Translations under genes and position numbers: made by a program
Source of the DNA: Aspidiotus rigidus
Lineage: Eukaryota; Arthropoda; Insecta; Hemiptera; Diaspididae
Direction of reading: 5' to 3'
Length of the DNA: 64,000 bases
NCBI GenBank assembly: GCA_035079385.1
Contig: JAVHKY010000052.1
Location: 930,001-994,000 of the forward strand
Notes under the pieces: model-generated
The model's database searches: none
The model's input: the letters and a program-made list of their open reading frames with translations, nothing else
Told to the model about the DNA's origin: nothing
Shown: piece after piece, positions 46,651-55,796 of the stretch
Layout: every line of letters starts with the position of its first letter
Numbering within the stretch: position 1 is the first letter of the stretch

Positions 46651-47177
46651 TGTGACGTTCTACCAGTCACTGAATATCTCTTGACGCCAATAATAAAGAA
46701 CAATTACAAAAACCGAGCTTTATTAGTGGTACCGCAAGTACAACAATAGAGAGTTTTTGCATTCAAACGTTATTGAAATAACGTAACGCTAACGTTAAAT
46801 TTTCCCATTGCTCACAATGAGAAAATTTAGTGTTAACGTTACCGTAACATGATAACGTCCCAGTGCAAAAACTCTCTACTCTCTAGTCTAAACACCGTTA
46901 AACTGTAACACAATCGCGTTAAAGAAGGAGAACACGTTAACTATCGCTTCTAAGATTACAACTGAATCGCTTTATCGGGTTGCTGCCGGCTATTTATAGT
47001 CTCACCCTTATTTCCGGAATTCTCGAGATTTCTTCTAAAACGGCAAACAGGTTATGCAAGAGTCCTTATAATCAATCGAGCATGTTCCAGGTTGTTCGCG
47101 CGCATTCGGCAAACTAGTTGAGCAATAAGTGCGCTTCCTTGCGGCGTCTGCTATTATTAAAAGTTTAGCGGCATGTG
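46651..47177 (-). repeat. 5' LTR of gypsy element, with nested MITE and truncated outer end
   Basis: Aligns with the LTR at 41623-42049 with scattered substitutions, is enlarged by a 132-bp insertion (46747-46878), and stops matching after GCGGCATGTG, about 38 bp before the expected end. Confidence 0.83.
46747..46878. mobile_element. 132-bp palindromic MITE inside the gypsy LTR
   Basis: TAGAGAGTTTTTGCA at the left and its exact complement at the right. The interior is also self-complementary (AACGTTAAATTTTC with GAAAATTTAGTGTTAACG), so the element folds on itself. It is absent from the partner LTR, which proves insertion. Confidence 0.82.
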
Positions 47178-48245
47178 AGTAGGTAAGATATATTCCTTCT
47201 GGCGCACTTCCTCATTTCTCTAGCGCAAAGCACAATTTACTCATTTTTCAACCCCTCCAAAAAATCCTAGAAATCGTCCAATTTTTCAACTGTATAATTA
47301 GCTGTTTTTAAACTAATTATGAATCAATTCACCCTATTTTTCTTCCAAGCTAGTTCGAAAATTTCAGAGTTTTTGTATCAATTCTGTATCAATTTTCTAT
47401 ATTTTTACCATAAAATAAATCTCTCGTGAGAGCTACTTTCCAATACTCATAAAAATGTAAGAAATTCAAATTTTCCCTTCTGGCGCACTTCCTCATTTCT
47501 CTAGCGCAGAGCAAAATTTACCCATTTTTCAACCACTCCAAAAAAACCTAGAAATCTTCCATTTTTCACTCTGTCTATTTTGATGTTTTTGTGGTAAATA
47601 ATGAATAATTTCACTCTTTTTTTTATCTCCGTTGGTTCAGAAATTTCAGAACTTTTGTATCATTTTTGTATCAATTTTTAACATATATAAGATACTTTTC
47701 TGACGCAGTCAAGCGTAGAGACTAATTTCTGTCATTTTTCATTCAGTTTTAAAAATCCTAAGAAGAAGCGTAGAGGGCTAACTTTCAACATTTTGAGGCT
47801 ATTTTTTTCACATTTTTCATATAATTTTAAAAATCCTAAACAGAAGCGCAAGGACCTGTTTCTCTCATTTTTGAGGCAAATTTTTCTCATTTTTCATTGA
47901 ATTTTAAAAATCTCAAAAAGAAGCACAAGGATCTGTTTCTCTAGCGCAGAGCACAATTTTCTCATTTTTTAACCTCACAAAAGTCATCAAATTTCTAAAA
48001 TTTTTCAACTGTATACTTAGCTGTTTTTGAACTAAATTCACCCTATTTTTTCTTCCAAGATAGTTCGAAAATTTCAAAGTTTTTGTATCATTTCTACATC
48101 AATTTTCTATCATTTTACTGAAAATAAATATCTCTCGTGAGAGCTACTTTCCAATACTCATAAAAATGTAAGAAATTATTCTAGCGCACTTACTCATACA
48201 AAGCAAAATTCACATTTTTTTAAATAAAAAAAATATATATTAAAA
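47178..48245. repeat. AT-rich tandem repeat block (about 280-bp units)
   Basis: Three copies start at about 47195, 47475 and 47938 with the phrase CTCTAGCGCA-n-AGCA and continue through CATTTTTCAAC, AGCTGTTTTT, TTCGAAAATTTCA and CTCGTGAGAGCTACTTTCC. Between copies 2 and 3 are smaller about 85-bp repeats (ATTTTAAAAATC, AGAAGCG). It is non-coding and borders the polymerase-bearing segment. Confidence 0.72.
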
Positions 48246-48302
48246 GTTATAAAAATGAATTTAATCTCATAGATAATAGATTTTACTTTATTTATCAAAG
48301 AT

Positions 48303-48446
48303 ATGAATTGTGATAAAAATAACATAAAAATTAATTTAATAATATGTAAAGATGAAACATATCTAAGAGGTTATTATGATATAGGTTTTGGTAAATATCA
48401 TCACTTAGAAGTGAAATATTTATTAAAAGAATACTTACATAAATGA
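48303..48446 (+). CDS. Small ORF, 47 residues, unknown
   Basis: MNCDKNNIKINLIICKDETY and onwards, ending KEYLHK. It is AT-driven in codon use and lies head to tail with the convergent zinc-ribbon frame on the other strand. It is included because it belongs to a run of small frames in this AT-rich segment; it may be spurious. Confidence 0.35.
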   Translation: MNCDKNNIKINLIICKDETYLRGYYDIGFGKYHHLEVKYLLKEYLHK

Positions 48447-48456
48447 TGTAAAAATA

Positions 48457-48627
48457 TTACCTTTTTGTTTGTCCACATACTGTACACCAAAGAATTGTTC
48501 CAAATCCAGTCCTAGAATGTTGAGTTCTTGCTTTACATTTGTCACAAATAAATTTGAGTTTCTCATCATGTTCCATACAATCTACAAATCTAATAAGAGT
48601 GGTTTCACATTGAGGACATGTACTCAT
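48457..48627 (-). CDS. Small zinc-ribbon-like protein, 56 residues
   Basis: Starts MSTCPQCETTLIRFVDCMEH and has four further cysteines in two CxxC pairs (CDKC, CTVC). Six cysteines in three pairs in 56 residues argue for a metal-binding fold resembling transcription-factor or viral zinc ribbons. The start is the only ATG available. It lies in the AT-rich segment that also holds the PolB fragments, so it probably belonged to the same element. No function is assigned. Confidence 0.5.
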   Translation of the reverse strand: MSTCPQCETTLIRFVDCMEHDEKLKFICDKCKARTQHSRTGFGTILWCTVCGQTKR

Positions 48628-48779
48628 TTCTTTTTTTAAATAAGGTCTAACTTACATTATCTCAATTGATTGATTAGTTGATTTTAAACAAAGTTATACA
48701 TCTTGTTTACTAGATGAATCATATTAATAGTTCTTATTATTATTTCAATATTTTCATTTAGAAAATTTATTCTATCTAA

Positions 48780-49079
48780 ATGGAGGTTTACAAAGATTCT
48801 TTAGTTGATAAAGATGAATTTGATTTTGAGAATGTTATACCATATTTTAAAGAACCTATTGCTAGAACAAGATCAAATTATGAAACTTTAATGGATCCAC
48901 TTTCTGATAAAATTCAACATTTATCTGAAGATAAAAGAATAAAATATACTAAATTTATGGTAAATATTATTGCTCATTTGAGTGCTTTATCAAGAATTAT
49001 TGAAAGAGAAATAAAAGATCTAAATATTCCTATTAATGATTTTGAATCTGATGTTGAAATTAATTATGTACGTCATTAA
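48780..49079 (+). CDS. Uncharacterised 99-residue acidic/lysine-rich ORF
   Basis: Encodes MEVYKDSLVDKDEFDFENVI through a helical C-terminal half (KYTKFMVNIIAHLSALSRII) to EINYVRH and TAA. No transmembrane or signal segment. The ordered amphipathic pattern and an intact frame in very AT-rich DNA make a real coding origin plausible. No family is recognised. It converges on an acidic minus-strand remnant ending at 49077. Confidence 0.45.
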   Translation: MEVYKDSLVDKDEFDFENVIPYFKEPIARTRSNYETLMDPLSDKIQHLSEDKRIKYTKFMVNIIAHLSALSRIIEREIKDLNIPINDFESDVEINYVRH

Positions 49080-49225
49080 TCACTTTCTATTCCCTCATCA
49101 GCTTCAATTTCTGATGAGTTGATATTTGATTCATCTGTATCAAATTCATTTCCAGATTCATATCCAAGATCTGGTTCATCAAAAATAGCTTCAAAATTTC
49201 TTATATGCTTTGTCTTATAATTTCT
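49077..49225 (-). pseudogene. Acidic C-terminal coding remnant
   Basis: The minus strand reads RNYKTKHIRNFEAIFDEPDL, then an aspartate/glutamate/serine-rich tail to TAA at 49077. There is no in-frame ATG; the upstream ATG at about 49272 is in another frame. Probably the broken end of another gene of the AT-rich element. Confidence 0.35.
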
Positions 49226-49451
49226 CTAAATATACTACCATAAAAATTAATTTCTCGAACGTTCGTCTCCATTTTTTATAAATTTGATCTTTAATAACTT
49301 ATTTTAAACAGAAACCTATGGAGTATTTACTTACATTTTTTATACTCAATTTTCAATATTATTAAGAGTTTTCAAATGTTGAATAAATTTATCTCTCGGT
49401 ATTGCATTATAATATCCCCAAGGTAGGTACATGTATCAGTTTGTCCATTAA

Positions 49452-49886
49452 TTAACATCTTTTATCATCAAATGCACTTAATCCTCTTTTATTCTGTTCA
49501 ATAGTATAAATATCATGTCTTGTACTCCTTATCATCTTTTGTTTAATAGTCTTAGTTATTTTCTTTTCTAAACACATCTTATAATCATTATGAGTTATCT
49601 GATTTTTAATAATATTCTTCTTCACTCCTTTAGCTTTTTTCATTTCATTATTTGAAGCAAAAACTTTATTAGAATATAATTTTGAAGCAAGTCCTATAAA
49701 TTTCTCTAAAATTTTCCCATTCATCTCATCTTTAAATTTTCCCAATACTTTTTTATTCACTTGTGGTAAACCATAAATATTATCTTTCTTATAGTCTGAT
49801 GTATCAAATTCATCAATCATACCTTTCATATTTTCATAGAAGTCTTCTGTTTTTATAGAAATAATTAATGAATCTGTATCTGTATA
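49452..49886 (-). pseudogene. Protein-primed type-B DNA polymerase, C-terminal fragment
   Basis: Starts with the catalytic motif C (YTDTDS) immediately inside the BEL target duplication, followed by IKTEDFYENMKGMIDEFDTS, LGKFKDEMNGKILEKFIGLA and the terminal LSAFDDKR. The frame ends at a TAA at 49452, and homologous-looking residues continue in other frames for about 100 nt, so the end is frameshifted. It is the same gene as 55797-56824, split by the retrotransposon. Confidence 0.8.
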
Positions 49887-50072
49887 TGTTTTTGTACTTC
49901 TATAAAACGAGAACAGAAAAGTCGAGATGAAACGGGTATTATCTTTATTCGGGTTACTCTAACGAGTTCGAGATAGGTACTGACAACTTAGGATTTATAC
50001 AACGGGCTCGAGCGAGCGGTATCGGCAACTTCGGCCGGCTTGTACATGAAAAAAGCGATAACATACATAACA
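49887..50072 (-). repeat. 3' LTR of BEL element (186 bp)
   Basis: Plus-strand ends TGTTTTTGTACTTC and GATAACATACATAACA. Identical to the other LTR except for one C/T difference in GAAAAGTCGAG. Confidence 0.93.
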
Positions 50073-50132
50073 TACTCCCCTGGGAAGACCAAGGGTCTTA
50101 AACAACAATCACGAAAATATGTACATCTTAGT

Positions 50133-53100
50133 TTAATCGGTAGGTAAACGCACAAGCTTTTGAACTGATCGCGAATATGTTGAACCATTTCGAAAAACAT
50201 CCACCATACGAACCATTCCTTTAGAATCTGGGTAAACAGTATTAACGCGGGCGAGTGGCCATTGAAAGGCTGGGATATTCTCATCTTTTACCAAAACAAC
50301 GTCACCGGGAGCTAGGTTGGGAGACGGAGTCTTCCACTTTGTTCGACTCTGAAGAATTGCTAAATAGTTGCGAGACCAGGCGTTCCAAAAAGATCGCAAC
50401 ACTTGTTGGTGAGCAGCTAAACGATCCGACAAAGATATGTTTACCAAATCAGGCTCAGGCTGTTCCAATAATGCCGAACCTACGAGAAAATGGCCGGGGG
50501 TCAGTACGTCGATAACGTCAGCGGCATTGGAGCGATTCACTCGATAGAGAGGTCGGGAGTTCAGCAGTGCTTCGATTAGAGAAAGCAAGGTTGATAGTTG
50601 CTCTGCAGTAAAAATCGAGCCTTTTGTAGCGGATAAAAGGTGCTTTTTACCGGCTTTGACCGCAGCCTCCCAAACGCCGCCCTGATGAGGCGATCGTTTG
50701 GGTATCCATTTCCACTGAATATTCAGTGAAGTACAGTGTTGATGAAAGACGTTACTGGTACCAACAAAATTTGTACCGTTATCGGACCAAACAACGCGTG
50801 GAATTCCGCGCCGAGCTGAAAACCTTTGGAAAGACGCAATGAAGGCGACGGTAGTGAGATCTGATACGGGTTCGAGATGTACCGCTCGAGTGGCCAGACA
50901 TACGAAAAATGCTGCGTAGTACTTAAGATATTTGATTGTACGATGATTCGTGTATTTAATTGTAAAAGGCCCGCCAAAGTCAACCCCTACATTAGTAAAC
51001 GGTCGCGAAACTGTAGTCCGCTCAGTAGGTAAGTCGCCCATTATTTGAGAGACAGTTTCGCCTTTTATCCTGGTACACCACACGCATTTATTGATTACTG
51101 CTTTTACAAGCCGACGGGCACCACCATGAATCCAATAACGTGACTGTAAACGACCCAGTGTTAACGAGTGACCTGCATGAAATTTTGAGGTCAAAATTTG
51201 ACTTTCATGGTAATAACGGATGAGAAGTTCAGCAAACTTGGATTTTTTCGAAAGGATGATCGGATGCTTTGTTGAATACGGTAGCCTGCTATTGTGAAGA
51301 CGACCACCCACACGTAGAAGTCCATTCGAGTCGAGAAATGCATTAAGAGATAGCAGCGAGCTTTGACGAGGTAACGACTTACCCTCTTTGATGAGTGATA
51401 TTTCGGATTTAAAAAATACTTCCTGCGAGATACGGCAAATGATATAGATTGCGCGCGTTCTAACCGAGATGGATTCATTAAACACATTGAGCTTTGGTCT
51501 CAGACGGAAGGCAAAGGTTGACATGATTGAAACTATTCGGATTAACTTGTCAAAGTTCGAGTAGAGATTAATGATTAATTCAATACAAGCTTGTTCGTCA
51601 ATTGTGATTGTATGACAAACTTTATGCATTTCGGGCGGCTCAGAAGGTACAGAATATTCAAATCGCTCAAGCTCTGGTTGAGTTAACCATGGTGGCCCTG
51701 AGACCCATATCGAGTTGTCGATAAGCGAGTTCACACTTATGCCGCGCGTGAGGAGATCAGCGGGATTGTCTCTAGTTCTGACATATCGCCATTGATCACT
51801 GGGGAGAACTTCATTAATGTAATTTATACGATTGCGCACAAATGTTTGATAGTTAGAGCTTGGTCCCTTCAGCCATGCAAGGACTACGGTCGAGTCGCAG
51901 AACGCAGTTGCGGATGATAAATTGTAGTTTAACGTTTTGCTAACACGTAGAAATAATTTTGTAAGTAGGACAGCTCCCAACAGTTCCAGCCGAGGAATCG
52001 TCATCATTTTAAGCGGAGCCACCTTAGATTTGGCGCAGACGAGAATTGTGGAGCCAGTAGACGTGCGAATGTAAATCGTAGCGCCGTAAGCGCGATTGCT
52101 TGCATCAGAAAATCCAACTAGCTCGAAGTTAGATGCTTTGTAGTAACGCGGAACGCAGAACGCGGACAGCAAGTTCAGCTCATTGTAGTAAACCCGAAAT
52201 CGCTGTTCCAGTTCAGGCGAAATGGGATCGTCCCACTTTATTTCCTCCCGCCATAAATCCTGCAGCAGGATTTTCGCTCTGATTACAACAGGGGCTGCAA
52301 ACCCAAGCGGATCGAATACTTGTGCAGCCAATGACGAAATGGCCCGTTTTGTGAGAGTCATTTGATCGATGTTGACTAGTATAAAACTAGTTTTTCTCAG
52401 CATAAAGCTGAGAAAAAAACTATCACTAGACGGGTTCCACTGTAACCCAAGGATTGGAGCTGCTCCAGATGCTGTGAATTTAATTGATTTAAGTGGCTCT
52501 ACCAGAGATGGGTCGAGAGACAGTAGAAATTCAGGTGAGTTTGACATATATTTCCGGAGCGGGAAATGTGCGCGTTCAAGTGTGGCATGAATTTCCTTTT
52601 GCTTGGTAATTGCTTCTCCAACTGAATCTGCTCCGGTGAGCAAATCATCCATATAGAACTCACTAGCTATGGCGCGGGCTACATCTGGATGTTTCTGCTC
52701 TACTCCATGCGCGAGTTCTTGTAAGCAGCGAGTGGCGATGTAAGATGCGGGTGTTGTACCATAGGTGAGGGTCGTGAGTTCATACACATTAATTGGATCA
52801 TTTGGATGGTCGCGCCATAAAATAGATTGAAATTTCCAATCATCAGGGTGCACGCCGATCCGGCGGTACATCATCAAGACGTCTCCTGAAAATGCTGTTT
52901 GATACTTCCTGAAAGTGATAAGGTTTGTGAATAGATCAGGCTGGATAGATGGACCAACCATTAGTGATTCATTCAACGATTTACCACCTGAACTCCTAAC
53001 AGAAGCGTTGAATACTACCTGTAACTTTGTGGTCGAGTGATCTGGGCGGAGCATCGGCAAATGAGGTATGAAGAAACGGGCACAATCAAAATCAACGGGT

Positions 53101-54215
53101 ACCATGTGGCCAAGTTGCTTGTACTCTCTCATGAAATCAACATATAAAGCGCGAGTTGATGAGTCCAATCTATTTTCACTTCGGAATAAGGAAGAACGAG
53201 CCTGCCTATAAGTATATGCTAGATTGGAGACTGGCAGCTTGAACGGGAGTCTTACTTGAAACCTTCCATCATCCAAACGAGTATGGGTTTCCGAGAAGTG
53301 CAACTCACACATCTCGTGCTCACTAAGTTTGGGTTTGGTCGAATTGACCTCCTCAACTTCCCAAAATTTGGTCAACGCATCCTCGACCTTAACTGTCAGA
53401 TGACAACAACGTTTATCTGGTTGAGGTTGCTGATTTAATGGACCTGCAGCAATCCAGCCAAAAGGAGTCTCCTCTAAAACCAAGTTGTCGATTAATTTCT
53501 TGTTGCCACTAAGCAACCGATTAGCAAATTCGCCTCCAATCAATATATCCACATTTGATGACGGGAGATTACAGTCAGCAAGATTGAGGTCAACAGTAAT
53601 GGCTTCTATCCGTTTTAGAGTAGTATTAGAAACTTCATACGGGATACGACCAACCACATTTGCTTCTAGCTCTAAAGAGAAGGCGCTTGTTCGAGATTCT
53701 AAGCGAATAAATACGGACTGAGTGGAGTCCAGTTCATTAAGACTTACACCAAGAATGGTGGACAATGAGGATCGAGAAGTCAGACGGTGCCTGAGAACAA
53801 ATGATTCTGAAATGAGGTTCGCTTGTGAGCAAGCATCAATAAGCACGCGGACTTTCACGCAAAATGAACCAAGTCGACAGTTAACAACTGCACTGGGCAA
53901 TAGAATAATGCAGTTCTTTCGAGATGTGATTGTAAGTGCTGTCTTTTTCTGCGGAATAAACTCTGAGCTGTTAACTGACAAATTTTGGTTGCTCTCATTT
54001 GAAGCGGGCACCGAAGTATCCCGATGCAACAGAGTGTTGTGTGCTTTGCTGCAGCGGCGGCATCGTGATGAGTTACACAGGGCGCTAGTGTGCCCCCTAG
54101 GTAGGCAGTTAGCGCACAACTTCTTATCTCGAACAAAGGCAAAGCGATCATCTATAGATTTACAAATGAACTCGTCGCACTGCGAAAGAAAATGCTCCTT
54201 GTTGCATAAAATACA
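50133..54215 (-). CDS. pol: BEL/Pao polyprotein: zinc knuckles, protease, RT, RNase H, integrase
   Basis: Open from just after the TAG at 54216 to the stop at 50133 (first ATG 54119). Order: zinc knuckles CILCNKEHFLSQC, CANCLPRGHTSALC and CRRCSKAH; protease (VLIDACSQANLISESFV); RT with VVFNASVRSSGGKSLNESLM and FYMDDLLTG; RNase H (VGFSDASNRAYGATIY); integrase zinc finger and DDE core (VGVDFGGPF, VWSDNGTNFVG, HQGGVWEAAVKAGKKHL); and a C-terminal SH3-like domain (PGDVVLVKDENIP). There are no internal stops. Catalytic residues of RT and integrase are present, so the enzyme part looks functional. The combined length with gag matches BEL elements that encode one polyprotein. Confidence 0.9.
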   Translation of the reverse strand, partial: CILCNKEHFLSQCDEFICKSIDDRFAFVRDKKLCANCLPRGHTSALCNSSRCRRCSKAHNTLLHRDTSVPASNESNQNLSVNSSEFIPQKKTALTITSRKNCIILLPSAVVNCRLGSFCVKVRVLIDACSQANLISESFVLRHRLTSRSSLSTILGVSLNELDSTQSVFIRLESRTSAFSLELEANVVGRIPYEVSNTTLKRIEAITVDLNLADCNLPSSNVDILIGGEFANRLLSGNKKLIDNLVLEETPFGWIAAGPLNQQPQPDKRCCHLTVKVEDALTKFWEVEEVNSTKPKLSEHEMCELHFSETHTRLDDGRFQVRLPFKLPVSNLAYTYRQARSSLFRSENRLDSSTRALYVDFMREYKQLGHMVPVDFDCARFFIPHLPMLRPDHSTTKLQVVFNASVRSSGGKSLNESLMVGPSIQPDLFTNLITFRKYQTAFSGDVLMMYRRIGVHPDDWKFQSILWRDHPNDPINVYELTTLTYGTTPASYIATRCLQELAHGVEQKHPDVARAIASEFYMDDLLTGADSVGEAITKQKEIHATLERAHFPLRKYMSNSPEFLLSLDPSLVEPLKSIKFTASGAAPILGLQWNPSSDSFFLSFMLRKTSFILVNIDQMTLTKRAISSLAAQVFDPLGFAAPVVIRAKILLQDLWREEIKWDDPISPELEQRFRVYYNELNLLSAFCVPRYYKASNFELVGFSDASNRAYGATIYIRTSTGSTILVCAKSKVAPLKMMTIPRLELLGAVLLTKLFLRVSKTLNYNLSSATAFCDSTVVLAWLKGPSSNYQTFVRNRINYINEVLPSDQWRYVRTRDNPADLLTRGISVNSLIDNSIWVSGPPWLTQPELERFEYSVPSEPPEMHKVCHTITIDEQACIELIINLYSNFDKLIRIVSIMSTFAFRLRPKLNVFNESISVRTRAIYIICRISQEVFFKSEISLIKEGKSLPRQSSLLSLNAFLDSNGLLRVGGRLHNSRLPYSTKHPIILSKKSKFAELLIRYYHESQILTSKFHAGHSLTLGRLQSRYWIHGGARRLVKAVINKCVWCTRIKGETVSQIMGDLPTERTTVSRPFTNVGVDFGGPFTIKYTNHRTIKYLKYYAAFFVCLATRAVHLEPVSDLTTVAFIASFQRFSARRGIPRVVWSDNGTNFVGTSNVFHQHCTSLNIQWKWIPKRSPHQGGVWEAAVKAGKKHLLSATKGSIFTAEQLSTLLSLIEALLNSRPLYRVNRSNAADVIDVLTPGHFLVGSALLEQPEPDLVNISLSDRLAAHQQVLRSFWNAWSRNYLAILQSRTKWKTPSPNLAPGDVVLVKDENIPAFQWPLARVNTVYPDSKGMVRMVDVFRNGSTYSRSVQKLVRLPTD

Positions 54216-55277
54216 CTAGCGAGTGGCTGAATAAGCCTTGAATTTTGCAAACGTGGTGGCCAAAGAGGTCTTAGTTTTTGACTTGAATTTTTCTTTGTCA
54301 TTTGACCTTTGTTCGGTTTCACCCCGAATGCTTTCATAAGAAAAACAACGGTTCTGTAAGAATTTCTCCAAAGACTCATAGCTGGGGTAGGTGGAGTAAT
54401 CCAAATTTGAATTTTCCCAGTCAGTTCGCACTTTTTCGGGAAGCTTTCTTGGTACTAGGTAAGTGATGAATGGAGACAATTTTGAAGTATTTATGTCACA
54501 TACGCTGAGCCCTCTAATAATTGCGTTAACTTGATCGAGGGTTTCGCGCAACGAAGGTAGCGAGATGAGGGGGAGATCGACTATATCTCGAAAATGAGTC
54601 GCTATGATAACTCGCTTGTAAAAATAGCGTTCTTTTACATAATTAAAGGCGGGTTTGTAAAAATTTTCCTGCAGCGGATAATCTTTTAATAAATTTTCCG
54701 CCTCCCCCGTCATAGCTTGTTTTAGATAATACAGCTGTTGGACCGGTTTAAGTTTCTCGTTGGAGTCGATCATCGCTGAAAACAGGGCGTGCCACTCTGT
54801 GAAATTTTTTATTTTTCCGTCAAATTTCGGGACGGGTATGTCAGGCAGTTTAACCAGCGGGTTGTTGGGGGCATTTTCGCCAATAAACGTTGAGTCGATA
54901 GACTGGCGTGCCGGAGGCGCATTGGATTTTAAACTATTACTTAGAGCGTTTAACTTACCGCGCGCCTCCGTGAACGCCAGTTGAAATTTAATATGCTCCT
55001 CTGATATTTGGGTTTCCACGACTTTCACCTCTTCCGGCGATAACCCCGACGTATCTGTGCAGTCGAGGATTCGATCGACGACCACTTCCAGCCTCCTCAT
55101 CGTTTCGCGCGTTTCATCTAGCATAGCTTTTACTTCATGAACCAAATTATTGGATGGGTGCTTTGTAAGAGCAGAGTCGATTTGGCCTTTTAGCGCGATT
55201 AAGGATCGCACTACTCGCCGTTTTGTGCGTTCGAGCGATTCAAGAGAGAGGATTTCGCCCTCTGATGACTGAGACAT
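54216..55277 (-). CDS. gag: BEL/Pao gag-like protein
   Basis: 353 codons. The N-terminal part is helical (SLESLERTKRRVVRSLIALK), followed by the DUF1759-type gag core: PDIPVPKFDGKIKNFTEWHA, LFSAMIDSNEKLKPVQQLYY, LKDYPL. Its role is assembly of the particle. The frame ends at TAG 54216-54218 immediately before the first zinc knuckle, which lies in the same frame as pol. Start at ATG 55275-55277, about 300 nt inside the 5' LTR, with no competing upstream ATG in frame. Confidence 0.85.
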   Translation of the reverse strand: MSQSSEGEILSLESLERTKRRVVRSLIALKGQIDSALTKHPSNNLVHEVKAMLDETRETMRRLEVVVDRILDCTDTSGLSPEEVKVVETQISEEHIKFQLAFTEARGKLNALSNSLKSNAPPARQSIDSTFIGENAPNNPLVKLPDIPVPKFDGKIKNFTEWHALFSAMIDSNEKLKPVQQLYYLKQAMTGEAENLLKDYPLQENFYKPAFNYVKERYFYKRVIIATHFRDIVDLPLISLPSLRETLDQVNAIIRGLSVCDINTSKLSPFITYLVPRKLPEKVRTDWENSNLDYSTYPSYESLEKFLQNRCFSYESIRGETEQRSNDKEKFKSKTKTSLATTFAKFKAYSATR

Positions 55278-55610
55278 ATTTTAGCACAAATACAACCACC
55301 AACACTTTTTCTTTTCTTGACGTGACGATAAACGGGTTAACTCGATTGACGCGGAGGTATATCAAAACTAAACAATGCAGAATCAGAAAGAAAAAGATAA
55401 AATGTCCAAGACCGACGAGTAGATTATTGACTGAGACCGAGATACGAGATTTTTCGAGTGTGAACAATAATATTTTCGAGTGAGAAACAATTATATTTTC
55501 GAGTGTGCACAATAATATTTTCGAGTGGGAAACACTTATATTTTCGAGTGTGCGAGTAAAAACGAGTACACTGGCACTTTTTTAAAAATTAATCCGGTTC
55601 GGAGGACCAA

Positions 55611-55796
55611 TGTTTTTGTACTTCTATAAAACGAGAACAGAAAAGTTGAGATGAAACGGGTATTATCTTTATTCGGGTTACTCTAACGAGTTCGAGATAG
55701 GTACTGACAACTTAGGATTTATACAACGGGCTCGAGCGAGCGGTATCGGCAACTTCGGCCGGCTTGTACATGAAAAAAGCGATAACATACATAACA
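55611..55796 (-). repeat. 5' LTR of BEL element (186 bp)
   Basis: Copy of 49887-50072, reading GAAAAGTTGAG at the single variable site. Directly followed by the target duplication GTATA. Confidence 0.93.

Larger units (their letters stand above)
41623..47177 (-). mobile_element. Ty3/gypsy LTR retrotransposon (degenerate, minus strand)
   Basis: 3' LTR at 41623-42049, 5' LTR at 46651-47177. Internal order on the minus strand is gag, protease, reverse transcriptase, RNase H, integrase, which defines the gypsy arrangement. The primer site next to the 5' LTR (plus-strand 46632-46649) resembles the 3' end of a tRNA-Leu, and a GAGGAGGGGGAAG polypurine tract abuts the 3' LTR (42050-42062). Frameshifts and nonsense codons in gag, RT, RNase H and integrase show it cannot move on its own. 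The outer about 38 bp of the 5' LTR are missing, so no target duplication is visible. Confidence 0.88.
49887..55796 (-). mobile_element. BEL/Pao LTR retrotransposon, nearly intact and very young
   Basis: 5910 bp flanked by the 5-bp duplication GTATA (49882-49886 and 55797-55801). LTRs of 186 bp at each end (TGTT...AACA) differ at one position. Inside, on the minus strand, gag and pol lie in one frame separated by a single TAG. The primer site next to the 5' LTR (plus-strand 55592-55609) resembles the 3' end of tRNA-Tyr. PR-RT-RNase H-integrase order and protein motifs are those of BEL/Pao. Confidence 0.92.

Noticed and set aside
47178..48245. CRISPR-like array
   Set aside because: Repeats are long, degenerate and without regular unique spacers, in a eukaryotic genome.
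49988..50284. ORFs overlapping BEL LTR and pol on other frames
   Set aside because: Shadows of the 1328-codon pol frame and LTR.
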